A stretch of 52,540 nucleotides of DNA from Cryomorphaceae bacterium (GTDB lineage Bacteria; Bacteroidota; Bacteroidia; Flavobacteriales_D; Crocinitomicaceae). Positions within the stretch are counted from its first letter, which is position 1; the number at the start of each line of letters is the position of its first letter. A program made the translations under genes and the position numbers. The notes beneath the pieces were generated by a model that saw nothing but the letters and a program-made list of their open reading frames with translations, searched no databases and was not told the origin of the DNA. This document shows positions 8,664-18,115 of this stretch, one piece after another. The DNA lies in the NCBI GenBank assembly GCA_021299335.1, contig JAJTGF010000013.1, forward strand, positions 1 to 52,540. Direction: 5' to 3'.

Positions 8664-9617
8664 ATGAAGCCAATGCAACTATCAATTGTCGTCCCACTAT
8701 ACAACGAAGCTGAATCGCTACCAGAGCTCCACGACTGGATTGTTCGGATCCTCAATCAAGAGCAGTTGAGCTACGAAATCCTATTTATTGACGACGGCAG
8801 TAAAGACAATTCTTGGGAGGTCATTACGGCCCTAAGTAAGCACAACAACGCCGTCAAAGCACTGCGTTTTCAGCGCAATTACGGCAAATCTGCCGCGTTA
8901 CAAGTGGGTTTTGAAGCAGCAAAAGGCGCTGTGGTCATTACCATGGATGCAGACATGCAAGATTCCCCGGACGAAATCCCAGCACTTTACCGCATGATCA
9001 CCGAAGAAGACCTCGATGTGGTCTCGGGCTGGAAAAAAGTGCGCCACGACCCACTTTCAAAAACCATCCCAACCAAGCTCTACAATTGGGCAGCCCGTCG
9101 CATAACGGGTATCTATCTTCACGATTTCAATTGTGGCCTCAAAGCCTATAAGAGTGAGGTGGTCAAAAGCATCGAACTCTACGGCGATATGCATCGCTAC
9201 ATTCCAGCCTTGGCCAAGTATGCCGGTTTTCAAAAAATTGGCGAAAAAATAGTTGAGCACCGGGCGCGTCAATACGGTGTTACCAAATTCGGTCTCAATC
9301 GCTTTTTGAATGGCCCTCTCGACCTCATGACAGTTGCATTCATGGGTAAGTTTGGCAAAAAACCCATGCATTTCTTCGGTGCAATTGGTGGTTTCATGTT
9401 CTTGCTTGGTTTCATTCTTTTTGCATACATGGGTATCGACAAACTTTTCATTCACCCCATTGCCGAGCGCCTGTCTTCGCGCACTGAATTTTATGTCGCT
9501 TTGGTGGTCATGATCATCGGTGTACAGTTTTTTACAGCCGGTTTTATTGCCGAGCTCATCGGACGAAACTCGAGCACGCGCAACCACTACCTGATTTCGA
9601 GTCGCATCAGTGAATGA
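8664..9617 (+). CDS. family 2 glycosyltransferase (DPM1/GtrB-like, membrane)
   Basis: A 317-residue glycosyltransferase with the GT-A fold, of the polyprenyl-phosphate sugar transferase type. Visible: SIVVPLYNEAESLP at the N-terminus, the nucleotide-binding DDGS (residues 43-46), the metal-binding DAD motif (95-97, in 'ITMDADMQDSPDEIP'), and 'LHDFNCGLKAYKSEV'. The C-terminal third has two predicted membrane helices (about 236-260 and 280-305), as in GtrB/ArnC-like enzymes that move a sugar from a nucleotide donor to undecaprenyl phosphate at the inner membrane. The exact sugar cannot be told. First gene of a run with ATGA overlaps (GT2, HAD phosphatase, MORN-like, GT4), suggesting a small envelope glycan operon. 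Confidence 0.88.
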   Translation: MKPMQLSIVVPLYNEAESLPELHDWIVRILNQEQLSYEILFIDDGSKDNSWEVITALSKHNNAVKALRFQRNYGKSAALQVGFEAAKGAVVITMDADMQDSPDEIPALYRMITEEDLDVVSGWKKVRHDPLSKTIPTKLYNWAARRITGIYLHDFNCGLKAYKSEVVKSIELYGDMHRYIPALAKYAGFQKIGEKIVEHRARQYGVTKFGLNRFLNGPLDLMTVAFMGKFGKKPMHFFGAIGGFMFLLGFILFAYMGIDKLFIHPIAERLSSRTEFYVALVVMIIGVQFFTAGFIAELIGRNSSTRNHYLISSRISE

Positions 9618-10153
9618 CGAGCTTTCCTCAAATAGGACCCGGCTGGACGCTTTTTCTCGACCGTGATGGCGTGATCAACGAGCGTATTTTTGACAGTTAT
9701 ATCCTGGATTGGTCTGCTTTTCGATTCACAGAAGGTCTCCTTGAAAATGCAGCCCAAATTGGTGCAGCATTTGCTCATATTATAGTTGTAACCAATCAGC
9801 AATGTATTGCCAAAGGCTTGCTGCTTCCCGAACAATTAGAGGAGATTCACCAACGCATGTGTAACGAACTTCAAAAAGCGGGTTTAACGGTAGATTTCGT
9901 ATTGGTTGCAACAGAGTTTAAAAATGGGCTGCCTCAGCGCAGAAAGCCTCACACAACTATGGCTTTGGAAGCACAAGCCCTCTTTCCAAATATCGATTTT
10001 CAAAAGTCAATTATGGTCGGTGATACCAACACAGATATTCAATTCGGCAAAAAGCTCGGGATGTATACGGTTTTGATAGAGTCTGCTGAACGCGTAAAAG
10101 AAATCCCGGATTTACGCCTGTCACATTTAGCGCAACTAAGTCAGTTCTTATGA
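9614..10153 (+). CDS. HAD-IIIA family phosphatase (GmhB/HisB-N-like)
   Basis: A 179-residue cytosolic haloacid dehalogenase superfamily hydrolase. Motif I is FLDRDGVINE with the nucleophile Asp16 and acid/base Asp18; motif II is VVTNQ; motif III the Lys in 'QRRKPHTTM'; motif IV MVGDTNTDI. This is the HAD-IIIA pattern shared by D-glycero-D-manno-heptose bisphosphate phosphatase (GmhB) and histidinol-phosphate phosphatase. The zinc-binding cysteines typical of GmhB are not evident, so the substrate is uncertain. The start overlaps the GT2 stop (ATGA), so it is translationally coupled to a sugar transferase; a role in sugar-phosphate processing for envelope glycans is an inference from that. Confidence 0.85.
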   Translation: MTSFPQIGPGWTLFLDRDGVINERIFDSYILDWSAFRFTEGLLENAAQIGAAFAHIIVVTNQQCIAKGLLLPEQLEEIHQRMCNELQKAGLTVDFVLVATEFKNGLPQRRKPHTTMALEAQALFPNIDFQKSIMVGDTNTDIQFGKKLGMYTVLIESAERVKEIPDLRLSHLAQLSQFL

Positions 10154-10908
10154 GAGTTTATTTGCTTTTTTTCTATTTGCTTGTGCTCGGATCAGGTGTT
10201 TTTGCACAATTGAATCAAACCGATGCCAAAGGGCGCAAGCAGGGTCCTTGGCAAAAGAATTACCCAGGTACAACCATTCCACAATACAAAGGCACCTTCA
10301 AAGACGATCAACCTGTAGGTAAGTTTATTTACAATTTCGAGAATGGCCAAAAAATGGCAGAAATTGAGCACGGCTTGCCCGGAGGAAACTCCTCCGTGTT
10401 TTTATTCTACGAAAATGGGCAGTTATTGGCCGATGGTTTTTACAAATGCGAACTCAAAGATTCATTGTGGTATAATTATGCCGCTACTGGCGAGCTCGTC
10501 AGTGCAGAAAATTACAAATTAGGGCAACTCCAAGGCAAAAGTGTTTACTATTTTCAACAGGGCCAGCTTTACGAGCAAAAGCTGCAAACCCAAAAGATTG
10601 TCTACTACAAGAACGGTAAGTTAGATGGTGCTTACACCGAACTGCACTACAATGGGAAGCCCAAGTTGAAAGGCAGCTACCTCAATGGCGAAAAGACAGG
10701 GCAATGGACTGAATACCATTCAAATGGGGTGGTATTTGCCAAAATCTCATACCTCCACGACTTACCTCACGGCTGGACCACCATCTACGATCAATCTGGT
10801 CTGGTAAAAAAACGAACGATGTACCGCGACGGCTTCGCGCTTACCGATAAAGAACTCAAAGAATTCCTGGCGCGTTGCAAGGCACAAAATATCGATCCCA
10901 ACCAATGA
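10150..10908 (+). CDS. secreted MORN-like / YwqK-family repeat protein
   Basis: A 252-residue protein with a signal peptide (residues 1-20, ending VFAQ) and about seven short repeats of the MORN/YwqK type: 'GTFKDDQPVGKFIYNFENGQ', FYENGQLLADGFYK, YYKNGKLDGAYTELHYNG, SYLNGEKTGQWTEYHSNG, YLHDLPHGWTTIYDQSG. YwqK proteins are labelled 'toxin-antitoxin system antitoxin' in databases on thin evidence; in Bacteroidota they are usually exported proteins of unknown role. Its start overlaps the previous stop (ATGA) and its stop overlaps the next start (ATGA). It lacks a T9SS tail, so it probably stays in the periplasm. Confidence 0.82.
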   Translation: MRVYLLFFYLLVLGSGVFAQLNQTDAKGRKQGPWQKNYPGTTIPQYKGTFKDDQPVGKFIYNFENGQKMAEIEHGLPGGNSSVFLFYENGQLLADGFYKCELKDSLWYNYAATGELVSAENYKLGQLQGKSVYYFQQGQLYEQKLQTQKIVYYKNGKLDGAYTELHYNGKPKLKGSYLNGEKTGQWTEYHSNGVVFAKISYLHDLPHGWTTIYDQSGLVKKRTMYRDGFALTDKELKEFLARCKAQNIDPNQ

Positions 10909-11777
10909 GTAGGTCGCAGCAGAAATGGCTCTTCTTTTCGGTCTTACCACCGTTCCGCGGCGGTATTTCTAAATTCAGCTTCAAGACCCTCGAAGCCTTA
11001 GCAAAGTTGCGGGAGGTAAAGGCCTTTACATTCAAAAAACAATATCCAGATTTTTTGTTTCCCGGCAGCACGCAATTCGATGAGCAGGCCAGCAAAACGA
11101 CATACGAACGCGTTGTTTCTACTTTTAATCCGCTGACTTACGTGAGCTCTGCCTTGCGTTTCAGGCGCGAACAACCCAGCGTGCTGATCACGAGCTACTG
11201 GATGACTTTCATGGCTCCGATGATGGTCTTTTGGACCTATTTGCTGCCGCGTCGGACCAAAAAGATCGCCATTATTCACAATTTGAATCCGCACGAAAAG
11301 CGATTTTTTGACCGTTGGTTCAATCGCCTGTTTTTGAACGCTTACGACAGCTTTGTGGTCTTGTCTGCAGCAGTTCAAAAAGAGGTATTGGAGTTAAAAC
11401 CAAGCGCCCACATTGCCCTCATTGCGCATCCACCTTACGAAGGGAACGCCAACAGTATTTCCAAGGAAGATGCACGCCTTCATTTAGGTTTAAATCCCGA
11501 TAAAAAAACCCTTTTATTTTTTGGACTGATACGTCCATACAAAGGGCTTTTGGAATTGATCAACGCTTTTGCTCATTTAGACGATACTTATCAATTAATT
11601 ATCGCCGGAGAGGTGTATGGCGACGATCAATCTTATCACGCTGCACTCGGGCAATTACCCTTTGCAAATTGGGTCTTCCACAATCGATATATTGCAGAAG
11701 CTGAGGTAGATTCCTACTTTGCGGCAGCTGATTTAGTTGTTCTGCCGTACCTGAGTGCGACCCAATCTGGGTTTTGA
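10905..11777 (+). CDS. family 4 glycosyltransferase, truncated
   Basis: A 290-residue GT4 (GT-B fold) enzyme that ends early. The ATG at 10905 overlaps the previous stop (ATGA). The N-domain runs to about residue 180 (PPFRGGISKFSF glycine loop; 'NLNPHEKRFFDRWFNR'). The C-domain begins with KKTLLFFGLIRPYKGLLELI, 'IAGEVYGDDQSYH', ADLVVLPYLSATQSG, then hits TGA at 11775. In intact relatives the sequence after 'P.LSATQSG' holds the donor-binding glutamate region (roughly G-x-P-V-x-x-x-x-G-x-x-E) and about 80 more residues. Those are missing; the extreme C-terminal piece follows in another frame (11778-11943). This suggests an internal deletion with a frameshift. As written the product lacks key donor-site residues and is probably inactive. 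Confidence 0.8.
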   Translation: MSRSQQKWLFFSVLPPFRGGISKFSFKTLEALAKLREVKAFTFKKQYPDFLFPGSTQFDEQASKTTYERVVSTFNPLTYVSSALRFRREQPSVLITSYWMTFMAPMMVFWTYLLPRRTKKIAIIHNLNPHEKRFFDRWFNRLFLNAYDSFVVLSAAVQKEVLELKPSAHIALIAHPPYEGNANSISKEDARLHLGLNPDKKTLLFFGLIRPYKGLLELINAFAHLDDTYQLIIAGEVYGDDQSYHAALGQLPFANWVFHNRYIAEAEVDSYFAAADLVVLPYLSATQSGF

Positions 11778-11943
11778 ACTGGCTTCTACTTTGGCTCCGG
11801 AATTCGCTCAGCGCATACAACAGCTTTTTAATCAAGGAGATATCGAAGCATGTAATCGACATCTTTCACTTTTAAACTTGGATCTAGAACAAGCTTGGCT
11901 TTCGTTCGCTCAAGGAATCAGCGCCTTAGTGGAAGAGGGCTAG
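11778..11943 (+). pseudogene. detached C-terminal remnant of the GT4 gene
   Basis: Directly after the GT4 stop, a different frame is open to TAG at 11943 and reads 'LASTLAPEFAQRIQQLF', then a helical segment ending SFAQGISALVEEG. Its helix-rich composition is what the last ~55 residues of a GT4 enzyme look like. It has no credible start of its own (only a GTG at 11755 inside the upstream gene), so I treat it as the 3' end of the same gene after loss of perhaps 50-80 codons. The alternative is an assembly error. Confidence 0.6.
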
Positions 11944-11952
11944 ATTTTTTAT

Positions 11953-11983
11953 TTGAATTTAAGGATCCAAAATCCTATATTTG
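11953..11983 (+). promoter_or_regulatory. promoter of secDF
   Basis: TTG at 11953-11955, a 20-base spacer, and an exact -7 box TATATTTG at 11976-11983. This is the full Bacteroidota promoter form and predicts a start near 11988 and a ~27-base leader. It rules out longer upstream starts for secDF. Confidence 0.75.
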
Positions 11984-12014
11984 CAACCTTAATTCAAATT
12001 CAAATATTCAAGAA

Positions 12015-15005
12015 ATGCGTTTAAAAGGATTTTTTTGGTTCTTGTCCATTCTTCTCACAGCAGTTTGCGTTTACCAACTCTCATTCACATGGGTAGCCAG
12101 TAACGTCGAAAACAAAGCAGCTAAAGAAGCAGATCTTAAAGTGAAAATGCTTCGCGACGAAGCCAAGAACAACGGTGGAAAAGCAGTACTTCCAAACAAT
12201 ACGGAAGTCAATTTCAACGACCCAGAGGCAGTTGAGCTTGCCAGAGCAGCTTTTATCAATGAAATACTCCGCGAGAAAGGCGAGAAGCCGGTTTATCCTG
12301 TTTTAGGCTCTACTTTTGCTCAGGTGAAGAAAATGTCGCTTGCCTTTGGTCTTGACCTCGTTGGTGGCATGAGCGTAACCGTAGAAATTTCATACCCTGA
12401 CCTCATTCGCGGTCATGTTAAAAGTGTAACAGACCCCAAATTCACCAAACCTTTTAACCGTGCAGTTGCCACTTACAATAAAAACGGTGGCGATTTCATC
12501 GCAACGTTTATCTCCGCCTATAAAAAAGCAAATGGTGCTTTGCCTTTGAGCTACGTCATTAAAGGAGAGTCTATCGGTATCAAAACTTCTGACGCCGAAG
12601 TAGAAAACTACCTCCGTGACCTCGTTGCTTCTTCCATGAAAGGAATCGAAGACATCATCGGACGTCGCATCAACCAATTTGGTGTGGCGCAGCCCAATAT
12701 CCAGCGCGACCTCGCCACCAACCGTCTATACATCGAACTACCAGGCGTACAAGACGAAGAGACCGTTTCTCGCAAAATCCGCTCAACGGCCAACCTCGAA
12801 TTCTACGAAACATACATGCCAGAGCAAATTCAAATGCAATGGCAAGAGGCAGCGCGCCTGAGCAAACAAAACGAAGTTGTCGTAGATGAGCTCGCTCTCG
12901 AGACCGACACCACTGCAGACACCACTGCTGTTCAGCCAGATACTGCCAAGCCAGTTTCTACAAACACGACCACTATTTCCAACGCAGCCAAAAAGAGCTT
13001 AGCTGAATTAGTAACTCCTGTTGGTGGCTACGCTATCGGTTATGTCAATGCCAACGATAAAGCCACTGTGGACGCTATTTTGCGTCGCAAAGACGTACAA
13101 AATGCGTTCCCACAAGACCTCAAATTCATGTGGTCTGCGAAGCCCGAAAGCGTCGATAACAAATCCAAGAAAACAGCTTACTTCCTTTACGCTTGCCGCA
13201 TTCCTGATACAGGCAAAGCGCGCGTTCGCGGCGAACACGTAAGCAACGCCAAAGTAGACTACGACCAAACCGACGGCTCGATCATCGTGAGTCTCTCTAT
13301 GACAGACGAAGGTGCAGACGAATGGGGCCGCATGACTACCGAGAACAAAGACCGCATTATTGCTATCTCTATGGATAGCGTCGTTTACAGTGCTCCTCGC
13401 GTGATCAACGCCATTACCAATGGCAACACGCAAATTTCCGGAAGCTTTACTTTCCAAGAAGCCGAAGACCTCGCAGGCCTACTCAATGGTGGTGCCCTCC
13501 CGGTTCCTTGTGTCATCAAAGACCTTCAGAAAGTGGGGCCAACCATTGGTGCTGAAAACTCTAAAGCGGGTCTCATCTCTTTCGGTGTGGCTTTCCTTGC
13601 TGTACTTCTTTACATGATGTTCTATTATGGTAAAGCAGGTCAGGCTGCCAACATCGCACTCATCGTCAACGTTGTATTTATCTTTGGTTCCCTCGCTTCT
13701 TTTGGAGCGGTACTTACCTTAGCAGGTATTGCTGGTATCGTTCTTACTATTGGTACGGCTGTGGATGCCAACATCCTCATCTTTGAGCGCGTTCGAGAAG
13801 AACAAGCCATGGGTGCCGATACCGAAACGGCCATTAATACCGGTTTCCGCAAAGCACTTCCGTCGATCATCGATGCAAACGTGACGCACTTACTCGTTGC
13901 CATCATCCTTAAAATCTTCGGTACAGGTGAAATCGAATCTTTTGCCACTACACTCATCATCGGTATCTTTACCTCTATGTTCTCTGCTATGGTCATTGCA
14001 GAGCTTGCCATCCACACGTGGTTGTCAAAAGGCAAAACAGTTGGTTTCAATACCAAATACTCTGCAGGTCTTTTCCAAAACTTCAACTTTGACTGGATGG
14101 GCAAAAGAAAATACTTCTACATTTTCTCTATTGCCGTTACCATTGCAGGTGTCATTTCTTTGAGCACGCGCGGTTTAAAGCAAAGTGTTGAATTTACAGG
14201 TGGCCGTACATTTGCCGTTAAGTTTGAAAAGAAAGCAGACATCGAAGCAATTCGCAAAGAACTAGCTAAAGTATTTGTAGAAAGCGGCGAGCCAGCTTCA
14301 ATTGACCTCAAAACAAAATCCAACGACTACAACGTCGAAATCGTGACCAACTATTTGCTCAACAACGACGGCGCAACAGACCAAGTGAACAAACAACTTA
14401 AATTAGGTTTAGACGCTTGCAAAGACAAAATGGGCAACTACGACGTACTCGAGTCGCGTGCCATTTCTGCTTCTATCTCTTCTGAGCTCTGGACATCCTC
14501 AACTATCGCTATTACACTCGCTCTATTGGCCATCTTTGCCTACATCCTCATCCGCTTTGGACACTGGCAATACTCTTTGGGCGCAATTGTTGGTTTGGCA
14601 CACGATGCGTTCTTTGTGATTTCCATCTTCTCCTTGCTCCACGGTTACCTTCCTTTTACGCTAGACGTTAACCAAGCATTTATTGCAGCTATTCTTACCG
14701 TTATTGGTTACTCCATGAACGATACCGTTATTGTATTTGACCGCATCCGCGAGAACCTACGCAAAAGCAAGCCAGAAGACAACCACGGAGACATCATCAA
14801 TAGTTCATTGAACAGAACCCTTTCTCGTACCTTCAACACGTCCATGATCTTATTTGTGGTCGTCTTGATCATGTTCATCTTCGGAGGAACAGCCATCAAA
14901 GGTTTCTTATTTGCCTTGTTGGTTGGGGTACTCATTGGTACGTACTCTTCATTGTGTGTAGCCACACCAATTCTACTCGACTTCTCTAAGCGTTTACGCG
15001 CTTAA
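12015..15005 (+). CDS. secDF: protein translocase SecDF fusion
   Basis: A 996-residue fusion of SecD and SecF, the proton-driven accessory translocase that pulls exported proteins through SecYEG. TM1 is residues ~5-28. A large periplasmic P1 region follows, with a low-complexity Thr/Asp/Pro stretch near residues 285-330 (after DELALETDTTADTT) that looks like a linker insertion. The SecD membrane half has 'LTIGTAVDANILIFERVREE', carrying the conserved Asp used in proton coupling. The SecF half begins near residue 700 (KYFYIFSIAV), has VEFTGGRTF in its own periplasmic loop and GYSMNDTVIVFDRIREN in its core. Fused SecDF is usual in Bacteroidota. The frame is open 40 codons further upstream, but the promoter box at 11976 falls there, so ATG 12015 is the start. 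Followed by a strong terminator. Confidence 0.97.
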   Translation: MRLKGFFWFLSILLTAVCVYQLSFTWVASNVENKAAKEADLKVKMLRDEAKNNGGKAVLPNNTEVNFNDPEAVELARAAFINEILREKGEKPVYPVLGSTFAQVKKMSLAFGLDLVGGMSVTVEISYPDLIRGHVKSVTDPKFTKPFNRAVATYNKNGGDFIATFISAYKKANGALPLSYVIKGESIGIKTSDAEVENYLRDLVASSMKGIEDIIGRRINQFGVAQPNIQRDLATNRLYIELPGVQDEETVSRKIRSTANLEFYETYMPEQIQMQWQEAARLSKQNEVVVDELALETDTTADTTAVQPDTAKPVSTNTTTISNAAKKSLAELVTPVGGYAIGYVNANDKATVDAILRRKDVQNAFPQDLKFMWSAKPESVDNKSKKTAYFLYACRIPDTGKARVRGEHVSNAKVDYDQTDGSIIVSLSMTDEGADEWGRMTTENKDRIIAISMDSVVYSAPRVINAITNGNTQISGSFTFQEAEDLAGLLNGGALPVPCVIKDLQKVGPTIGAENSKAGLISFGVAFLAVLLYMMFYYGKAGQAANIALIVNVVFIFGSLASFGAVLTLAGIAGIVLTIGTAVDANILIFERVREEQAMGADTETAINTGFRKALPSIIDANVTHLLVAIILKIFGTGEIESFATTLIIGIFTSMFSAMVIAELAIHTWLSKGKTVGFNTKYSAGLFQNFNFDWMGKRKYFYIFSIAVTIAGVISLSTRGLKQSVEFTGGRTFAVKFEKKADIEAIRKELAKVFVESGEPASIDLKTKSNDYNVEIVTNYLLNNDGATDQVNKQLKLGLDACKDKMGNYDVLESRAISASISSELWTSSTIAITLALLAIFAYILIRFGHWQYSLGAIVGLAHDAFFVISIFSLLHGYLPFTLDVNQAFIAAILTVIGYSMNDTVIVFDRIRENLRKSKPEDNHGDIINSSLNRTLSRTFNTSMILFVVVLIMFIFGGTAIKGFLFALLVGVLIGTYSSLCVATPILLDFSKRLRA

Positions 15006-15024
15006 GACGCCAACTTATTTTTTT

Positions 15025-15056
15025 AAAAAAAGCCGCTCCAAAAAAGCGGCTTTTTT
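15025..15056 (+). terminator. intrinsic terminator of secDF
   Basis: 12-bp stem AAAAAAGCCGCT / AGCGGCTTTTTT with loop ccaaaaaa, ending in a T-run. Confidence 0.93.
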
Positions 15057-15082
15057 GTTGGGAATACGTCTTCTTTGCGTTA

Positions 15083-18000
15083 ATGAAGTTTTACGCGCTT
15101 ATGAAATACAGAATTTACTTTGTGCTGCTTTTTTTGGCAGTTATCGCTTTGGGTATTTATTGGACCATCCTCCCAAATAAAGTGGCAGCAGTAGATCCTT
15201 ACAAAGCTTTGATCCAAGACACTACCAATCAGCAACTGAACCAAGCGGGCTCGAGCCTTCAGAATCAAATGCCAACACTGCGGATCAAAGGCGGAACCCA
15301 AGAACAAGTTCAAATCAAAGCTGTTGCCATCAAGACCTATCTTGAGAACGGTTTTGCAAGAACGCGATACGACATCACATTTTTCAATCAATTTGATCGC
15401 CTACTCGAGGCAGAATTTGAGTTTCCTTTAGGTCGAGGTCAGACCATTACTCATTTTGAATTGGAAATGAATGGTGAATTGCGTCCAGCAGTGGCCGTTG
15501 AGAAGCACCAAGCGCGCGTGGCATATGAAGCAACCGTCAGAAAAGGTATTGATCCTGGATTGTTAGAAAAAGTCGCAGGAAACCTCTTTCAAATGCGCGT
15601 TTATCCGCTGCTGCCAAATCGTACCAAGCGACTTCGTTTCGAGGTTTGTTCCGTTTTGCCTCAAGATGCACAGAAAGCATATTTCCACATGCCGATTGAA
15701 TTAACAGAAAAGGTAGCCAGGTTTAATTTCCAGGCCATTGCATATGCCAATGGGCGTCCTGTCCTTTTAAAGTCGATCAAAAAGCGCAACAAAAGCGTAA
15801 ACGAGCACATCCGGCTGACGCAAAAACTCCCCAAAGTCCCAGCTATCTATGGAGATAAACAAGGCGGGTTTTACTACGTCAATACCAACATGTCGCTCCC
15901 TTGTAAATTCGCTCGAAAAAAAGCCCCTAAAGTAGTGACCGTTTGCTGGGATGTTTCCGCTTCAAGGTCAACTGCGCAACTCGATAAAGAACGCGAATTG
16001 TTAGAGGCATATCTTAAATGGATTAAAAATGGCAAATTAGAACTCGTGTTTTTTGCACACGAAATTTTAGCGCGTCACCGTTTGGTGATTCAAAATGGTC
16101 GCGTCAATACCTTGCGGACTTTACTCAAAGCACAACATTATGATGGCGCATCCTCGCTTTCTTGCCTGCATTTTGGTCGCTTTAAAGGCGATGAAATCCT
16201 GTTTTTTTCAGATGGTATTCAAACGCTTGGTGACCCCATCAAAAAGGTAGGAAAGGCCCCGATTTACCCAATTGTCTCAAGTCAAGTTACAGACCAAGGG
16301 CTCTTGTCTTTTTTAGCCAAGCAATCAAACGGAAGTGTCATCGATTTAAGTGCACAGCAAGTTCCGGCTGCGCTCAAGCGCTTGAAACGACAATACCTCC
16401 AATTTTTGGGTTTCAAAGAGTCTCATCCACAACTAGAGTATTACACTACCCAATTGGATCCTGCGAGCCAACGCTTACTCCTCAGCGTCAAAGTACCCCT
16501 AGCATTGAAAAGTCTGACTGCTCAATTTGGTCTTGATTCAAAGATGGTCCTGCATGCACAAGAAGTAAAACTAGATTCTCTGCACCTTGACCCTAACGGA
16601 ACTAGCCAACGCAAACGTTGGGCGATGGCGAAACTCGAAAGCTTAGAGGAACAGCCAAAAGTCAAACGAAAGGAAATCTGTGCCCTGGGCCTGAAGTACA
16701 ACCTCGTGAGTTCGGCAAGTTCCCTTTTGGTACTCGATTCGCTAGCAGATTACCTTGAATTTCGCATTGTACCACCCGCATCTCTGAGAAAGGCTTATTT
16801 CAAAGCGCTTCATAAGTTGGAGAAAACCGAGCTATTAGTTCAGAAAAATCATTTGGCGCGCATCAAAAAAGAGTGGAAAGCCTATCAAAAGTGGTATTGG
16901 AATAAACCCAAAAGAGTCGAGCAAAAAGAGGCTGCCAATTTCGCCATCCAAGCGCCAATGATCAACGGTGACGTACAAGAAGAAACTGTACCATCTACTC
17001 AACAGGAAGCAGCAAGCGTTACTGAAAATGATGCTGTACAATTGAGTCTTTCCACAACTGGCGGCGCCACTTATAATTGGTCGCCATCGAGCAGTGCTTC
17101 AAGACAAGACGCTAATGGTTGGGCAACAACCTTAGCAGGTACTTACAGCACGGTTGTTTCTGCGAATGCAACTACAACTATATCAGGTCAGGCAGCTGCT
17201 GCTCCGAGTACTACCATATCAGTTGCGGCCTGGAACCCCAAAGTCCCATACCTAAAGAGCCTTAGGGCGGTTAGTCTGACACAGGCCTATGATTGTTATT
17301 TACTGCTCTGTGAGAAATACAGTGATCAACCGTCTTTTTACATCGATATATGCGACTTTTTTGTGCAGAAGAAGCAGCCAAAGTTAGCGGTTCGGGTATT
17401 GACAAATTTGGCAGAAATGCAACTCAAAGATGCCGCGTTGCTTCGGATTTTGGCTCAAAAGCTCTTGCAACTCAAGGCTGAAAAGCTTGCAATTTCTCTA
17501 TTTAAATCCATTATAGAATTGAGGCCTGAGGAGCCGCAGTCTTACCGTGATTACGGCTTGGCACTCGCGCAAATTGGCAAGTACCAAGCAGCTATTGAAG
17601 CACTCTATAAAGTTGTCAAGGAGCCATATGACGGCCGTTTTGAAGGTATTCATTTGATTGCTCTCAATGAGATCAATCATTTGATTGCCAGGTATCCAAG
17701 AGAAATAGACACCAAAGGAATTCCGGATCATTTCTTGGTTCAACTCCCAATGGACATTCGTGTTGTGCTCAATTGGGATGCTGACAACACAGATGTGGAT
17801 CTTTGGGTGACGGAACCAAACGACGAAAAATGTATGTACAGTTACAAGCTCACCTCAAACGGTGGTCGAATTTCCAATGATTTTACGCAAGGTTATGGCC
17901 CCGAAGAATATTTGATCCGCAAGGCCCCTAAAGGCACTTACAGGATTCAGGCACATTATTACGGCAATCATCGGCCTACTTTGAGTGGCAAAGCGATTCT

Positions 18001-18115
18001 AACCGTTCAGCTCTTTAAAAACTATGGTACACCTTATGAAGTCAAGAGTGAATTTACGAGGCGTTTGCAAGTTGTCGACGAAGAACTCGATTTAGCGACC
18101 TTTGAAATCAATTAG
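15083..18115 (+). CDS. VIT - vWA - TPR - DUF2135 membrane-anchored protein
   Basis: A 1010-residue protein with one N-terminal membrane helix (about residues 10-30), so probably periplasmic and anchored in the inner membrane. Order of parts: VIT domain ~65-180 ('EFEFPLGRGQTITHFEL', HQARVAYEATVRKG, 'MRVYPLLPNRTKRLRFE'); von Willebrand A-like domain ~280-435 with MIDAS-type DVSAS near residue 290; a coiled, Lys-rich segment to ~620; a Ser/Thr/Ala-rich linker ~650-715 that includes GGATYNWSP; TPR-like helices ~725-880; and a DUF2135 (YfaP-like) domain at the end (LNWDADNTDVDLWVTEPN, 'GPEEYLIRKAPKGTYRIQ'). VIT/vWA pairs bind protein ligands with metal; the partner is unknown. The start could also be the ATG at 15101. 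It ends one base from the convergent SprB-repeat gene. Confidence 0.85.
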   Translation: MKFYALMKYRIYFVLLFLAVIALGIYWTILPNKVAAVDPYKALIQDTTNQQLNQAGSSLQNQMPTLRIKGGTQEQVQIKAVAIKTYLENGFARTRYDITFFNQFDRLLEAEFEFPLGRGQTITHFELEMNGELRPAVAVEKHQARVAYEATVRKGIDPGLLEKVAGNLFQMRVYPLLPNRTKRLRFEVCSVLPQDAQKAYFHMPIELTEKVARFNFQAIAYANGRPVLLKSIKKRNKSVNEHIRLTQKLPKVPAIYGDKQGGFYYVNTNMSLPCKFARKKAPKVVTVCWDVSASRSTAQLDKERELLEAYLKWIKNGKLELVFFAHEILARHRLVIQNGRVNTLRTLLKAQHYDGASSLSCLHFGRFKGDEILFFSDGIQTLGDPIKKVGKAPIYPIVSSQVTDQGLLSFLAKQSNGSVIDLSAQQVPAALKRLKRQYLQFLGFKESHPQLEYYTTQLDPASQRLLLSVKVPLALKSLTAQFGLDSKMVLHAQEVKLDSLHLDPNGTSQRKRWAMAKLESLEEQPKVKRKEICALGLKYNLVSSASSLLVLDSLADYLEFRIVPPASLRKAYFKALHKLEKTELLVQKNHLARIKKEWKAYQKWYWNKPKRVEQKEAANFAIQAPMINGDVQEETVPSTQQEAASVTENDAVQLSLSTTGGATYNWSPSSSASRQDANGWATTLAGTYSTVVSANATTTISGQAAAAPSTTISVAAWNPKVPYLKSLRAVSLTQAYDCYLLLCEKYSDQPSFYIDICDFFVQKKQPKLAVRVLTNLAEMQLKDAALLRILAQKLLQLKAEKLAISLFKSIIELRPEEPQSYRDYGLALAQIGKYQAAIEALYKVVKEPYDGRFEGIHLIALNEINHLIARYPREIDTKGIPDHFLVQLPMDIRVVLNWDADNTDVDLWVTEPNDEKCMYSYKLTSNGGRISNDFTQGYGPEEYLIRKAPKGTYRIQAHYYGNHRPTLSGKAILTVQLFKNYGTPYEVKSEFTRRLQVVDEELDLATFEIN

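Noticed and set aside
11755-11943. Independent small gene after the GT4
   Set aside because: Only a GTG inside the upstream gene could start it; its content fits the missing GT4 C-terminus.
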